Origin: an uncultured Flammeovirgaceae bacterium
GTDB taxonomy: Bacteria; Bacteroidota; Bacteroidia; Cytophagales; Cyclobacteriaceae
Direction of reading: 5' to 3'
NCBI GenBank assembly: GCA_937899105.1
Contig: CALBPF010000371.1
Span: 1-51,215, forward strand
DNA: 51,215 nucleotides
Position 1 is the stretch's first letter, and each line of letters begins with the position of its first letter. The notes under the pieces are model-generated. The model did not search any database, was not told where the DNA came from, and was given only the letters and a program-made list of their open reading frames with translations. Positions 37,078 to 45,250 of this stretch are shown one piece after another. A program made the translations under genes and the position numbers.

Positions 37078-37093
37078 ATCTGTTTGTACAGAT
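37078..37093. promoter_or_regulatory. Dyad ATCTGT-N4-ACAGAT (possible enhancer site)
   Basis: A perfect 6-bp inverted repeat with a 4-bp spacer lies about 85 bp upstream of the predicted start of the sigma-54-type promoter at 37142. That is a usual distance for an activator (bEBP) site. The gap 36996-37181 otherwise shows no gene or other repeat. Confidence 0.35.
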
Positions 37094-37141
37094 CATAAAG
37101 CTGACAAGCTTTGAATAGTTCGCATCCCTTAAAAACTACTT

Positions 37142-37157
37142 TGGCACAGGGCTTGTT
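37142..37157 (+). promoter_or_regulatory. Candidate sigma-54 promoter
   Basis: TGGCAC, then AGGGC, then TTGTT matches the sigma-54 -24/-12 consensus TGGCAC-N5-TTGCW except for one base in the -12 part (TTGT for TTGC). Transcription would begin near 37169, about 12 bases before the start of the small membrane protein gene at 37182. A ribosome-binding-like AAAGGACAGG lies in between. Confidence 0.5.
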
Positions 37158-37181
37158 TGGTTATAGAAAAAGGACAGGTCT

Positions 37182-37379
37182 ATGGAACGAGCAACGATTA
37201 TAGTAGCAGTAGCGGCTTTTATAATATTTATATACGGAATAGCTAATTCTATAACTATAAAAAAGCAGGTCGATATTAAAAAGTCTATGGCTAAAAAATC
37301 CCCGATAAAGGTGAGGTTGATCGATGTGAATCGGTACCGTCGACCTGATCGCTTCTACAATAGAAGATACTTGACATAA
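37182..37379 (+). CDS. Small single-helix membrane protein
   Basis: This 65-residue protein has one membrane helix (about 5-25, IIVAVAAFIIFIYGIANSI) and a strongly basic tail with Arg and Tyr (VNRYRRPDRFYNRRYL). The family is unknown. A Shine-Dalgarno-like AAAGGA lies 10-15 bp upstream, and a candidate sigma-54 promoter is close by. A reading frame this small could be chance, but the start, helix and basic tail are all protein-like. Confidence 0.55.
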   Translation: MERATIIVAVAAFIIFIYGIANSITIKKQVDIKKSMAKKSPIKVRLIDVNRYRRPDRFYNRRYLT

Positions 37380-37464
37380 ATCTTTAATGCTTAGCCTAAT
37401 GAATAAATGGATTAATCGAAGCAATAAAATCCTTCAAGGTAATACCATGCTCCTGAAAATTAAA

Positions 37465-37494
37465 AAAGGGCTTTGACATGTGTCAAAGCCCTTT
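37465..37494 (-). terminator. Strong terminator hairpin of the 37518 gene
   Basis: AAAGGGCTTTGACA and TGTCAAAGCCCTTT form a 14-bp arm pair with a central TG (12 bp when the loop opens). On the minus strand the stem is followed by a run of T residues, as required for a Rho-independent terminator of the minus-strand gene ending at 37518. In the plus direction, which follows the small membrane protein, the stem ends in a short run of T and could work too. Confidence 0.8.
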
Positions 37495-37517
37495 CCATTT
37501 CTCGTTTAAGCTAAAAA

Positions 37518-38123
37518 TTATATGGTTATTTTTTTTGTATATGACCTGTTATTTGCCTGAACTGTGATAGTGTAGTCACCAGCCTTTAGCTTAGATAGAT
37601 CATAGATCTGCTGAATTACAAAATCATTTCCAAGTGCATCTTGAAAGAGTACTTCGTTATTGTTATCATGATTAATATTAATGCTCACAGCGTCTTCTGC
37701 GCTGTTAAGTAAAGAAACCATCAACTTGTTATCCTGGCTCTGAATAAGCGTTGGATTATGATACTGCAAATCGTTTTGCTGACTTATTTTAAGTTCATTT
37801 TCTTCGACTAATAACGACCAGGATTTCACTCCATCTTCTTTCTCGATTTCAAGGAAATATTCACCTGAAGGAAGAGCTTTTACATCAAAAAGCTGTCTTA
37901 GCACCTTGCTTCCCTCTATTTGTTCGGTGTAAATTACACCTCCAGATAAGTCTTTTAACGAGATTGTTGATTTCTCTTCAGTGATACTAACAGTATCCAT
38001 AAAAAGAAAAAACTCTTTACTTCCCTTCTTTGCTACCTTTACAAAAGGATCACCCCCCTTAGCCAGTCCTATTGAACCTAACAGAACTACTGCTACAATC
38101 AAACTTTGAATCGCTTTTCTCAT
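37518..38123 (-). CDS. Secreted beta-rich protein
   Basis: These 201 residues have a signal peptide (about 1-22, IGLAKG). Two similar halves each end in a PSGEYFLEIEKEDG or KAGDYTITVQANN type turn, as in Ig-like or sorting-domain-type repeats. A T9SS signal is not clear because the YPNP-like motif is missing. A TAGCTTTG box at 38141-38148 on the minus strand may be the -7 element, but without a matching -33. The gene ends at a strong terminator. Confidence 0.7.
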   Translation of the reverse strand: MRKAIQSLIVAVVLLGSIGLAKGGDPFVKVAKKGSKEFFLFMDTVSITEEKSTISLKDLSGGVIYTEQIEGSKVLRQLFDVKALPSGEYFLEIEKEDGVKSWSLLVEENELKISQQNDLQYHNPTLIQSQDNKLMVSLLNSAEDAVSININHDNNNEVLFQDALGNDFVIQQIYDLSKLKAGDYTITVQANNRSYTKKITI

Positions 38124-38302
38124 TTTATTAAAATTTGATGCAAAGCTAAATCGGGTCAGATGCTAAAGACTACATCTCTTTTCTCCAAAATATGTGCTAT
38201 TTTAGCAAAAAAAATAAAAAAACGAACTTTATATGTTAATATAGAGCATACTTTTATTAAAGTAGTTAAATAAGGATTCCACGCAATTAAAAAAATTAAA
38301 AA

Positions 38303-38326
38303 AAGCCTCAACAAATGTCGAGACTT
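38303..38326 (-). terminator. Rho-independent terminator of the beta-oxidation operon
   Basis: In RNA of the minus strand AAGUCUCGACA pairs with UGUUGAGGCUU using two G-U pairs around a two-base loop, followed by UUUUUUUAAUU. It lies 25 bp past the acyl-CoA dehydrogenase stop. The gap 38124-38351 holds nothing else apart from the possible -7 box at 38141. Confidence 0.7.
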
Positions 38327-38351
38327 CTTCACCATTTTGTTTAAGTTGATA

Positions 38352-40154
38352 CTAAAATGGATATTCGTTTTTAGCTATTACGTGGTCAGCTATACGTCTT
38401 CTTGCATCTTTAAGATTCATTGGCTCTACCTTAGTGAACCTCTTCAAGCCCATTAACATCATACGTTGCTCATCACCCTCGGCAAAAGAGTTGATCGCTT
38501 CTCTGCCTGCAGAAGCAGCTTTTTCAATAGCTTCATTCAGATATACGCGCATCATGTCTATTTCAACGCCTAAAGCGCTTTCACCTTGCTGGCGCACAAG
38601 TTTTTCCACCCTCAAAAGTGTCGACTCAGCCACATATCCCTCAATAAGCATATCGGCCAGATTCATTAAGATCTCTTGCTCTTCGCCAAGCTTCTGCATG
38701 TACTTCTGAACAGCCGCACCTGCAACCATCAGACCGGCCTTCTTAAGGTTCACCAAAGCTTTCTTCTCCTTGGCAAACAATTCATCTCCATCACCGGCGC
38801 CAAAATCGGGAATAGACATAAGCTCTTTTTGGACTGCCATGGCAGGAGACATAAGGTCGATGCTTCCTTTCATTGCTCTTTTCAATAACATATCGATACA
38901 GAGCATGCGGTTAATTTCGTTTGTGCCTTCAAAAATTCTGTTGATACGGGCATCTCTGTAAGCTCTGTCCATTGGACCTTCAGCAGAGAACCCCATTCCG
39001 CCATAGATCTGTACGCCCTCGTCAGCGCAGAAGTCAAGTACTTCAGAGCCATGAACCTTAAGTATAGCACACTCTATCGCAAATTCTTCTACCGATTTTA
39101 ATTTGGCCGTCGCCTCATCCATTCCACCTGCGATCAATGCATCATACGCATCATCAATATTTTGACCCGCTCTGTAATGAGCCGATTCGGAAGCATAAGT
39201 CATTGTGGCCATCCTCGCTATTTTATTCTTGATGGCTCCGAAGGTTGAAATTGATGTGCCAAACTGCTTGCGCTCATTAGCATAATTAACAGCGGTACTA
39301 ATTATTCTTTTAGAACCTCCTACCGCAGCAACACCCAGTTTAATTCTACCAATGTTAAGGATATTTACGGCGATTTTGAATCCATTTTCACGATCAGAAA
39401 GAAGGTTCTCTGCAGGTACCTTACAGTCATTAAAGAAGATCTGACGGGTAGATGAGCCCTTTATTCCCATCTTTTTCTCTTCCTCATTCATGGTGATGCC
39501 ACCGTATTCTTTCTCGACTATAAATGCCGATAGGTTTTTATCATCATCAATCTTAGCAAACACGATAAAAACATCGGCAAAACCACCGTTAGTTATCCAC
39601 ATCTTTTGACCATTAATGACATAATGCTTACCATCTTCGGTCAATACGGCTTTCGTTTTGCCAGAATTAGCATCAGAACCTGAATCTGGCTCCGTTAAAC
39701 AATAGGCAGCCTTCCACTCGCCTGTAGCTAGCTTAGGTAGATACTTTTTCTTCTGATCTTCATTTCCATAGTAAAGAATGGGCAATGTTCCGATGCCTGT
39801 ATGTGCAGAGATAGCAACAGCGAACGAATGCGCACCACCAAATACTTCTGCTACCAGCATGGAAGTATTAAAATTCATACCAAAGCCTTCATACGCTTCG
39901 GGAACACTAGTACCTAATAAGCCAAGGTCTCCGGATTTATCTAGGAGAGATGGCATAAGCTCAGGATTCTGCATAGAATCAATTTCATCCAGCTTTGGAT
40001 TTATCTCCTGTTCAATAAAGTCTTGACAGGTTTGAGCTATCATACGCTGCTCTTCACTCCACTCTTCGGGAATAAAAACATCCTGGGCATCAGTTTCTTT
40101 AATTAGAAACTCTCCACCTTTAATCGCTTTTTTTTCTTCTACTATTGTACTCAT
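38352..40154 (-). CDS. Acyl-CoA dehydrogenase
   Basis: This 600-residue FAD enzyme makes the first step of beta-oxidation, from acyl-CoA to trans-2-enoyl-CoA. It has the acyl-CoA dehydrogenase signatures YCLTEPDSGSDANS and GMGFSAEGPMDRAYRD with IFEGTNEINR (catalytic Glu). A C-terminal extension of about 170 residues follows, as in long-chain/VLCAD-type enzymes. It is the last gene of the operon running marR, fadJ-like, four-helix gene, thiolase, acyl-CoA dehydrogenase. Confidence 0.95.
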   Translation of the reverse strand: MSTIVEEKKAIKGGEFLIKETDAQDVFIPEEWSEEQRMIAQTCQDFIEQEINPKLDEIDSMQNPELMPSLLDKSGDLGLLGTSVPEAYEGFGMNFNTSMLVAEVFGGAHSFAVAISAHTGIGTLPILYYGNEDQKKKYLPKLATGEWKAAYCLTEPDSGSDANSGKTKAVLTEDGKHYVINGQKMWITNGGFADVFIVFAKIDDDKNLSAFIVEKEYGGITMNEEEKKMGIKGSSTRQIFFNDCKVPAENLLSDRENGFKIAVNILNIGRIKLGVAAVGGSKRIISTAVNYANERKQFGTSISTFGAIKNKIARMATMTYASESAHYRAGQNIDDAYDALIAGGMDEATAKLKSVEEFAIECAILKVHGSEVLDFCADEGVQIYGGMGFSAEGPMDRAYRDARINRIFEGTNEINRMLCIDMLLKRAMKGSIDLMSPAMAVQKELMSIPDFGAGDGDELFAKEKKALVNLKKAGLMVAGAAVQKYMQKLGEEQEILMNLADMLIEGYVAESTLLRVEKLVRQQGESALGVEIDMMRVYLNEAIEKAASAGREAINSFAEGDEQRMMLMGLKRFTKVEPMNLKDARRRIADHVIAKNEYPF

Positions 40155-40168
40155 ATTTCTTGATATTT

Positions 40169-40274
40169 AGTATTGAGTCGTAAGTCCTGAGTACTTACAG
40201 ACAACATTCACACTTTGTAATTTTTATAACTTGACACAGAAATACTCAGGGCTCAAGACTCTGCACTCAAGACT
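40169..40274. repeat. Imperfect inverted repeat between acyl-CoA dehydrogenase and thiolase genes
   Basis: The left arm AGTATTGAGTCGTAAGTCCT begins at 40169 and runs to GAGTACT at 40195. The right arm, 40241-40274 (ending CTCAAGACT), reads on the opposite strand AGTCTTGAGTGCAGAGTCTT, GAGCCCTGAGTATT. The arms share AGT.TTGAGT and CTGAGTA words and enclose about 45 bp. Its AGTC-rich wording is like the repeats at 41455-41890 and 48243-48277. Confidence 0.55.
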
Positions 40275-41448
40275 AGTTTAAGAATTCATAAACACCAGCC
40301 ACACCTTGACCACCACCAACACAGGCCGTCACCATACCGTACTTTTGGTTTCTTCTTCGCATCTCGTCAAATAGCTGGATGGAAAGTTTTGCGCCAGAGC
40401 AACCTAATGGATGACCCAATGCAATGGCTCCACCATTTGGATTGAGCTTTTCCTGATTGATATCCAACTCACGAATAACAGCCAGGGATTGAGCAGCAAA
40501 TGCCTCATTAAGTTCAATTTGGTCAATATCATCCAACTTTAGTCCGGCTTTGTCTAGCGCTTTAGGCACTGCAGCCACAGGACCAATACCCATAATTCGT
40601 GGTTCAACTCCAGCAGCCACATAACTCATCATTCGGGCAATGGGCTTGAGATTCAACTCATTTACCATTTTTTCCGACATCACCATTACAAAAGCCGCAC
40701 CATCAGACGTTTGGCTTGAGTTTCCGGCAGTTACCGAACCTCCCATTGCAAAAACAGGCTTAAGTTTAGCTAATGCTTCAATAGTCGTACTTGCCCGTAC
40801 CCCCTCGTCTGTATCCACAATATACTCCTTGGTTTGCTTTTTCATGCCTTCATCAATGTAGGTCTCTTTGACTGTAATAGGTACAATTTGGTCCTTGAAC
40901 TTTTCTTCTTTCAGGGCAGAGGCAGCTTTCATATGCGAGTTGTAAGAAAATTCATCCTGATCTGCACGGGAGACTTTGAATTCTTTAGCTACCTGCTCTG
41001 CAGTTAGACCCATACTGGTGTAATAGTCCGGAGTTTTGCTTGCAATCTCATAATTGAGAGCAGTTTTATAACCCATCACAGGTACCAGGGACATTGACTC
41101 TGTTCCCCCTGCGATTATGCAATCGGCCATACCGGCATGAATTCTCGCCGCTGCAATGTTAATAGCTTCTAATCCCGATCCACAATACCTGTTAATAACC
41201 ATTCCAGGGACTTCAAGGGGTAGGGACATTAAGGAGATCATCCTTCCCATTTGCATTCCCTGTTCGGCTTCTTGCACAGCATTGCCAACAATGAGATCAT
41301 CAACTCTTGTCGCATCTAATCCATCCACAGAGGCTACGAGATGTTTTATAACATCTACCGCTAAATCATCAGGCCTTGTGAAACGGAACCCTCCCCGATT
41401 GGCCTTACCTACTGCTGTTCTGTATCCTTTTACTATATATGCATTCAT
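40273..41448 (-). CDS. fadA: Acetyl-CoA acyltransferase (3-ketoacyl-CoA thiolase)
   Basis: This 391-residue thiolase cleaves 3-ketoacyl-CoA with CoA, the last step of beta-oxidation. The nucleophile is Cys in NRYCGSGLEAI (about residue 90), the other active site residues are His in GGAIALGHPLGCSGAK and Cys in TACVGGGQGVAG. Length and motifs are those of an intact FadA/AtoB type enzyme. Confidence 0.95.
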   Translation of the reverse strand: MNAYIVKGYRTAVGKANRGGFRFTRPDDLAVDVIKHLVASVDGLDATRVDDLIVGNAVQEAEQGMQMGRMISLMSLPLEVPGMVINRYCGSGLEAINIAAARIHAGMADCIIAGGTESMSLVPVMGYKTALNYEIASKTPDYYTSMGLTAEQVAKEFKVSRADQDEFSYNSHMKAASALKEEKFKDQIVPITVKETYIDEGMKKQTKEYIVDTDEGVRASTTIEALAKLKPVFAMGGSVTAGNSSQTSDGAAFVMVMSEKMVNELNLKPIARMMSYVAAGVEPRIMGIGPVAAVPKALDKAGLKLDDIDQIELNEAFAAQSLAVIRELDINQEKLNPNGGAIALGHPLGCSGAKLSIQLFDEMRRRNQKYGMVTACVGGGQGVAGVYEFLN

Positions 41449-41454
41449 TTTTTT

Positions 41455-41890
41455 GTGTTTAGTGTTTAGTAGTAAGTCTTTAGTAAGTCCTAAGTAGCAG
41501 GTGAACTTTTGAGGCCATAATTCATTTTCTGTACCTCAATCAGATCGTCTTGAAGACTTCTAAACGCATCTTTATCCAAGAACCCTACTCTTGGCGCTAC
41601 AGTTAGTTGTGTATCCAGTTCATAAGACGAGCCATGAGATATCCCCAAAAATTGATTAAACTCTTTCTTTAAATTTCTTCGGGAGCCCTCTGCTATGTTT
41701 GATGGAATTGAAACCGCACTTCTTCTTATTTGCGAGGTTAGGCCGTAAACTTCCTCCTTTGGAAAAGATTGAGTAGCCTCATAAATCTTAACAACAAGAT
41801 CAACAGACTTCTGCCATACTTTAAGATTTTTATAATTATTCATAATATACCCACTAATAACTTTAGACTTTTTACTTACTACTATTCATT
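41455..41890. repeat. Inverted-repeat-flanked cassette carrying the four-helix-bundle gene
   Basis: TAGTAGTAAGT at 41467-41477 recurs inverted as ACTTACTACTA at 41874-41884. The wider arms share more AGTAAGTC/AAGTC words (41455-41497 and 41856-41890). They enclose the four-helix-bundle gene inside the fad operon and reach the stop codon of the fadJ-like gene. Such solitary IVP-family genes between AGT-rich inverted repeats resemble small mobile cassettes. This is inference. Confidence 0.55.
41490..41843 (-). CDS. Four-helix-bundle protein (23S rRNA intervening-sequence family)
   Basis: This 117-residue all-helical protein carries the TIGR02436 family pattern: NLKVWQKSVDLVVKIYEAT, FPKEEVYGLTSQIRRSAVSI, PSNIAEGSRR, and ELDTQLTVAPRVGFLD. 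Members occur in 23S rRNA intervening sequences, as Avd-like accessory proteins of diversity-generating retroelements, and often alone. The last residues SSPAT lie in the left repeat arm, so the C-terminus appears to be shaped by the cassette. No reverse transcriptase is nearby. The function is unknown; RNA or DNA binding is likely for the fold. Confidence 0.9.
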   Translation of the reverse strand: MNNYKNLKVWQKSVDLVVKIYEATQSFPKEEVYGLTSQIRRSAVSIPSNIAEGSRRNLKKEFNQFLGISHGSSYELDTQLTVAPRVGFLDKDAFRSLQDDLIEVQKMNYGLKSSPAT

Positions 41891-44288
41891 AATTTCTTAA
41901 AGGTTTCCCACCTGTTAAAATCGATTGTATACGTTCCAGTGTTTTCTTTTCACCTGTTAGAGAAAGAAATGCCTCTCTTTCTAAATCAAGCAGGTATTGT
42001 TCAGAAACATGCTGTGAATAGGATAAATCCCCACCGCACATCACATAAGCTATCTTATGGGCTATCTTAACATCATGATCAGAAATATAATTTCCCATAC
42101 GCATGCCATTGACACCTGCCATGAATAATGCCATTCCTGTTTTGCCATGTACCTTAATATTAGTAGCCTGAATAGGTTTGGTATACCCGGCTTCTGCTAG
42201 TTCAATGACTGCCGCTTTTGCATCTGCAATCTGACGATCACGGTTAATGGTTATATTGTCTTGCTCTCGGATAATGTGCATATCAATAGCTTCTTGAGTA
42301 GAAGTGGCTACTTTTGCTGTAGCTATATTCATGAAAGCATTTTGCAGTGCATTCAGCTCCACATCGCCGGTTTCTACTGCATCAGAAACTCTTTTGGTTA
42401 GCTCTTTAGTGCCCCCTCCTCCTGGAAGTAAGCCAACGCCAACTTCAACCAATCCAATGTAGGTCTCAGCGGCGGCCTGAACTTTATCTGCATGTAGCGT
42501 CATTTCACAACCACCTCCCAGCGTAAGACCATGAGGCGCAACCACCACAGGAACGCTGGAATATCGCACTCGCATCATCGTATTTTGGAAATGACGGATC
42601 ATAAAGTCAACCTCATCAAATTCCTGTTCAATGGCATACATGAAAACCATTCCAAGGTTTGCCCCGGCTGAGAATTGAGCCCCCTGATTACCTATAACAA
42701 GCCCTTTATAATCTTTTTCAGCCATATCTATGGCCTTGTTGATTCCTTCTACAACTTCACCTCCAAGGGTGTTCATTTTGGTATGAAATTCCACCCCAAG
42801 TACATCATCTCCCAAGTCGAAGATGGTAGAACCGGAATTAGTCCATACCGTCTTACTGTCTCTGATGTTATCAAGAATGATATATTCCTCGGCCCCGGGT
42901 ACTGGCTTGTACTCTTTGGAAGCGATATCATAGTAATGACGGACGCCGTTCTTGGCAGTATAAAACGATCCAATCCCGGTCTCAAGCATGTCGTACACCC
43001 ACTGATTAGGCTTGTAGCCCATCTCTTCCATTTTTTCAACGGACTTCTTGACACCAACCGCATCCCAAGTAGAGAACGGACCCATTTCCCATCCAAATCC
43101 TGAGCAAATGGCATCATCAATCTTATATAGCTCATCAGCAATCTCCGGAATACGGAAAGTAACGTATTTGAAAAGGGCATAGAACGAATCACGATAGAAT
43201 TCACCAGCCTTATCTTTACCTGCAAACAAGACCTTAAACCGATCTTTCAGAGAATCAATGGTTTTAGTAGTTTCAAGGGTAGCAAACTTAGCCTTTTGTT
43301 TAGGTTGGTATTCTAAAATATTTAAGTCGAGAGTTAGAATTTCGGTCTTACCGTCCTTCTTTGTCTTCTTATAAAAACCCTGACCTGTTTTATCTCCTAA
43401 CCACTTATGTTCCTCTAATTTACCTACTACTTCTGGTAATTTGAAAGTATCTCTTGATTCATCATTTGGCAAACCTTGATACAAGCCATTAGCCACTTTA
43501 ATAAGTGTGTCCAAACCAACCACATCAGAGGTTCTGAACGTAGCAGACTTTGGACGACCGATTACCGGACCCGTGAGCTTATCAATCTCATCCACATTCA
43601 GATCAAGCTTCTGCATGCTATCAATTACCTTCAGGATGGCATAAATACCCACTCGGTTGGCGATGAATGCAGGAGTATCTTTGCAAAGCACTGTTGTCTT
43701 ACCCAGGTATAGATCGCCATAATCCATAAAGAAATCTATGATTTCAGGATCAGTTTTTGCGGTAGGAATGATCTCTAACAACTTCAGGTACCGAGGTGGG
43801 TTAAAGAAGTGCGTACCACAGAAGTGTTTCTGAAAATCTTCACTTCTGCCTTCCAGCATGAAATTGATCGGAATCCCGGAGGTATTTGACGTAATCAAAG
43901 TACCGGGCGTTCTATGTTCTTCAACTTGATTGAAAACGATCTTTTTGATGTCCAGATTTTCTACAACCGCTTCAATAATCCAATCGCAATCCTTAATTCG
44001 GGACATGTCGTCAGAGAAATTGCCTAAAGAAACACGGCTGGCAAATTTCTTATGGTACAAAGGTGATGGCTTGGACTTCACAGCAGTGTCAAAGGACTGC
44101 TGTACAATCCTGTTTTTCAACACTTTATCATCCAAACTAAGGCCTTTTGCTACTTCCTGATCATTTAACTCTTTGGGAGCTATGTCTAACAGCAGCACCT
44201 CTAAACCTATATTGGCAAAGTGACACGCAATTCGTGAACCCATAATCCCGGATCCAAGTACAGCTACCTTTTTAATTCGTTTGCTCAT
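41889..44288 (-). CDS. 3-hydroxyacyl-CoA dehydrogenase/enoyl-CoA hydratase
   Basis: This 799-residue bifunctional FadB/FadJ-like enzyme hydrates enoyl-CoA and oxidises the 3-hydroxyacyl-CoA product. Order here is dehydrogenase first: VAVLGSGIMGSRIACHFANI (NAD-binding GxGxxG, about 8-27), FFNPPRYLKLLEIIP, a C-terminal dehydrogenase part, then a hydratase domain (GNQGAQFSAGANLGM, APHGLTLGGGCEMTLHADKV, GLLPGGGGTKEL). This is opposite to E. coli FadB. The MarR gene upstream overlaps it by four bases. Confidence 0.95.
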   Translation of the reverse strand: MSKRIKKVAVLGSGIMGSRIACHFANIGLEVLLLDIAPKELNDQEVAKGLSLDDKVLKNRIVQQSFDTAVKSKPSPLYHKKFASRVSLGNFSDDMSRIKDCDWIIEAVVENLDIKKIVFNQVEEHRTPGTLITSNTSGIPINFMLEGRSEDFQKHFCGTHFFNPPRYLKLLEIIPTAKTDPEIIDFFMDYGDLYLGKTTVLCKDTPAFIANRVGIYAILKVIDSMQKLDLNVDEIDKLTGPVIGRPKSATFRTSDVVGLDTLIKVANGLYQGLPNDESRDTFKLPEVVGKLEEHKWLGDKTGQGFYKKTKKDGKTEILTLDLNILEYQPKQKAKFATLETTKTIDSLKDRFKVLFAGKDKAGEFYRDSFYALFKYVTFRIPEIADELYKIDDAICSGFGWEMGPFSTWDAVGVKKSVEKMEEMGYKPNQWVYDMLETGIGSFYTAKNGVRHYYDIASKEYKPVPGAEEYIILDNIRDSKTVWTNSGSTIFDLGDDVLGVEFHTKMNTLGGEVVEGINKAIDMAEKDYKGLVIGNQGAQFSAGANLGMVFMYAIEQEFDEVDFMIRHFQNTMMRVRYSSVPVVVAPHGLTLGGGCEMTLHADKVQAAAETYIGLVEVGVGLLPGGGGTKELTKRVSDAVETGDVELNALQNAFMNIATAKVATSTQEAIDMHIIREQDNITINRDRQIADAKAAVIELAEAGYTKPIQATNIKVHGKTGMALFMAGVNGMRMGNYISDHDVKIAHKIAYVMCGGDLSYSQHVSEQYLLDLEREAFLSLTGEKKTLERIQSILTGGKPLRN

Positions 44289-44731
44289 TCGTTTGTTGAG
44301 TATATATTATTGTTTTCTATTATTTCGTTCACTTCATTGATCACCTCAAAGAACACCTGGATCTTATCTTCAGGTATAAATTCGCGTAGCACAGCATTAA
44401 AGCGTAGCACAGTTTCTTTCGAAATTTCTTTTTTACACTTACCTTTTTCTGTCAGATAGATCCGTACAGATCGTTTATCAATTTCATCTGGTTTCTTGTA
44501 GATGAACCCTTTTTCCTCCATATTCTTCAGCACACGGGTCAAGCTTCGAGACTCAAGCCCCATCAAAGGGGCGATTTTAGTAGCGGGTGTCCCTTCTTTA
44601 GAGCTTATGTTTAGCAAAACAAAACCAATCGACATGGTCATATCATGTTTAGCCGCCTGGTGATTGTACATACGTGCAATTGCATGCCAAGCAGTTTTTA
44701 TATTATGATCTATGGTTTCTTCTCTTTTCAC
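44285..44731 (-). CDS. MarR family transcriptional regulator
   Basis: This 148-residue winged-helix protein has PATKIAPLMGLESRSLTRVL (recognition helix), KNMEEKGFIYKKPDEIDKRSVRIYLTEKG (wing) and flanking dimerisation helices. The start is GTG. It overlaps the fadJ-like gene by four bases, so it is the first gene of the beta-oxidation operon and probably represses it until acyl-CoA binds. Confidence 0.92.
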   Translation of the reverse strand: MKREETIDHNIKTAWHAIARMYNHQAAKHDMTMSIGFVLLNISSKEGTPATKIAPLMGLESRSLTRVLKNMEEKGFIYKKPDEIDKRSVRIYLTEKGKCKKEISKETVLRFNAVLREFIPEDKIQVFFEVINEVNEIIENNNIYSTNE

Positions 44732-44786
44732 TAATTTTAATGAGGTTCGTTTAAGTGTTCCGCAATCGTTTTAAATGTGCGGATGA

Positions 44787-44817
44787 CAAATATAATAAAA
44801 TATGTTATGCATGCATA
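44787..44817 (-). promoter_or_regulatory. Promoter with overlapping palindrome upstream of marR
   Basis: On the minus strand TATATTTG (44787-44794) fits the -7 box. The -33 region is occupied by the perfect 12-bp palindrome TATGCATGCATA (44806-44817). That is a good place for the MarR dimer to repress its own operon. Confidence 0.5.
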
Positions 44818-44876
44818 CTATTTTGAATGTAAAAATATTTGTCCACATGTTTCACCGTTAGTACATAAAATTTGAT

Positions 44877-45245
44877 ATGCTGAAAGCATTTGATGTGCTG
44901 CTTTTCACAGCTCACCTTATTGTAATTGGTTTAAACCTTTTCGCTTGGATTTGGAAGAAAACCAGAAAGCTACACCTGTGGGTAGCAGGTATAACTGTAT
45001 TTTCATGGCTTGTTTTGGGGATTTGGAATGGATTCGGCTATTGCTTTCTCACCGATTGGGAATGGGATATCAAAAGGAGGCTAGGTGAAGAAAACTTACC
45101 TCATTCTTTTACCCAGTATTTATCTGATAATGTTTTGGGGCTGTATTTAAGCCCCGCCATAGTTGACGGACTTACGCTGGGGCTTTTTATAATCGCTATT
45201 TTATGTTCTGTTTATATGAACTTCTTTAGAAACAAATCTCTATAA
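44877..45245 (+). CDS. DUF2784 family membrane protein
   Basis: This 122-residue protein has four hydrophobic helices (about 5-24, 33-50, 86-104, 100-118). LHLWVAGITVFSWLVLG and CFLTDWEWDIKRRLGEEN match the DUF2784 pattern, in which a Cys-Pro/Cys-Phe-Leu-T-E-W segment follows the second helix. No function is known. It stands alone on the plus strand, divergent from marR and convergent with dnaE2 after 5 bp. Confidence 0.75.
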   Translation: MLKAFDVLLFTAHLIVIGLNLFAWIWKKTRKLHLWVAGITVFSWLVLGIWNGFGYCFLTDWEWDIKRRLGEENLPHSFTQYLSDNVLGLYLSPAIVDGLTLGLFIIAILCSVYMNFFRNKSL

Positions 45246-45250
45246 TGTAG

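Noticed and set aside
37518..38123. T9SS C-terminal signal in the secreted protein
   Set aside because: No YPNP-type start of the sorting domain. The end resembles a repeat turn (AGDYTITV) instead.
41490..41843. Diversity-generating retroelement (Avd) reading of the four-helix protein
   Set aside because: No reverse transcriptase or template/variable repeat pair in the surrounding sequence.
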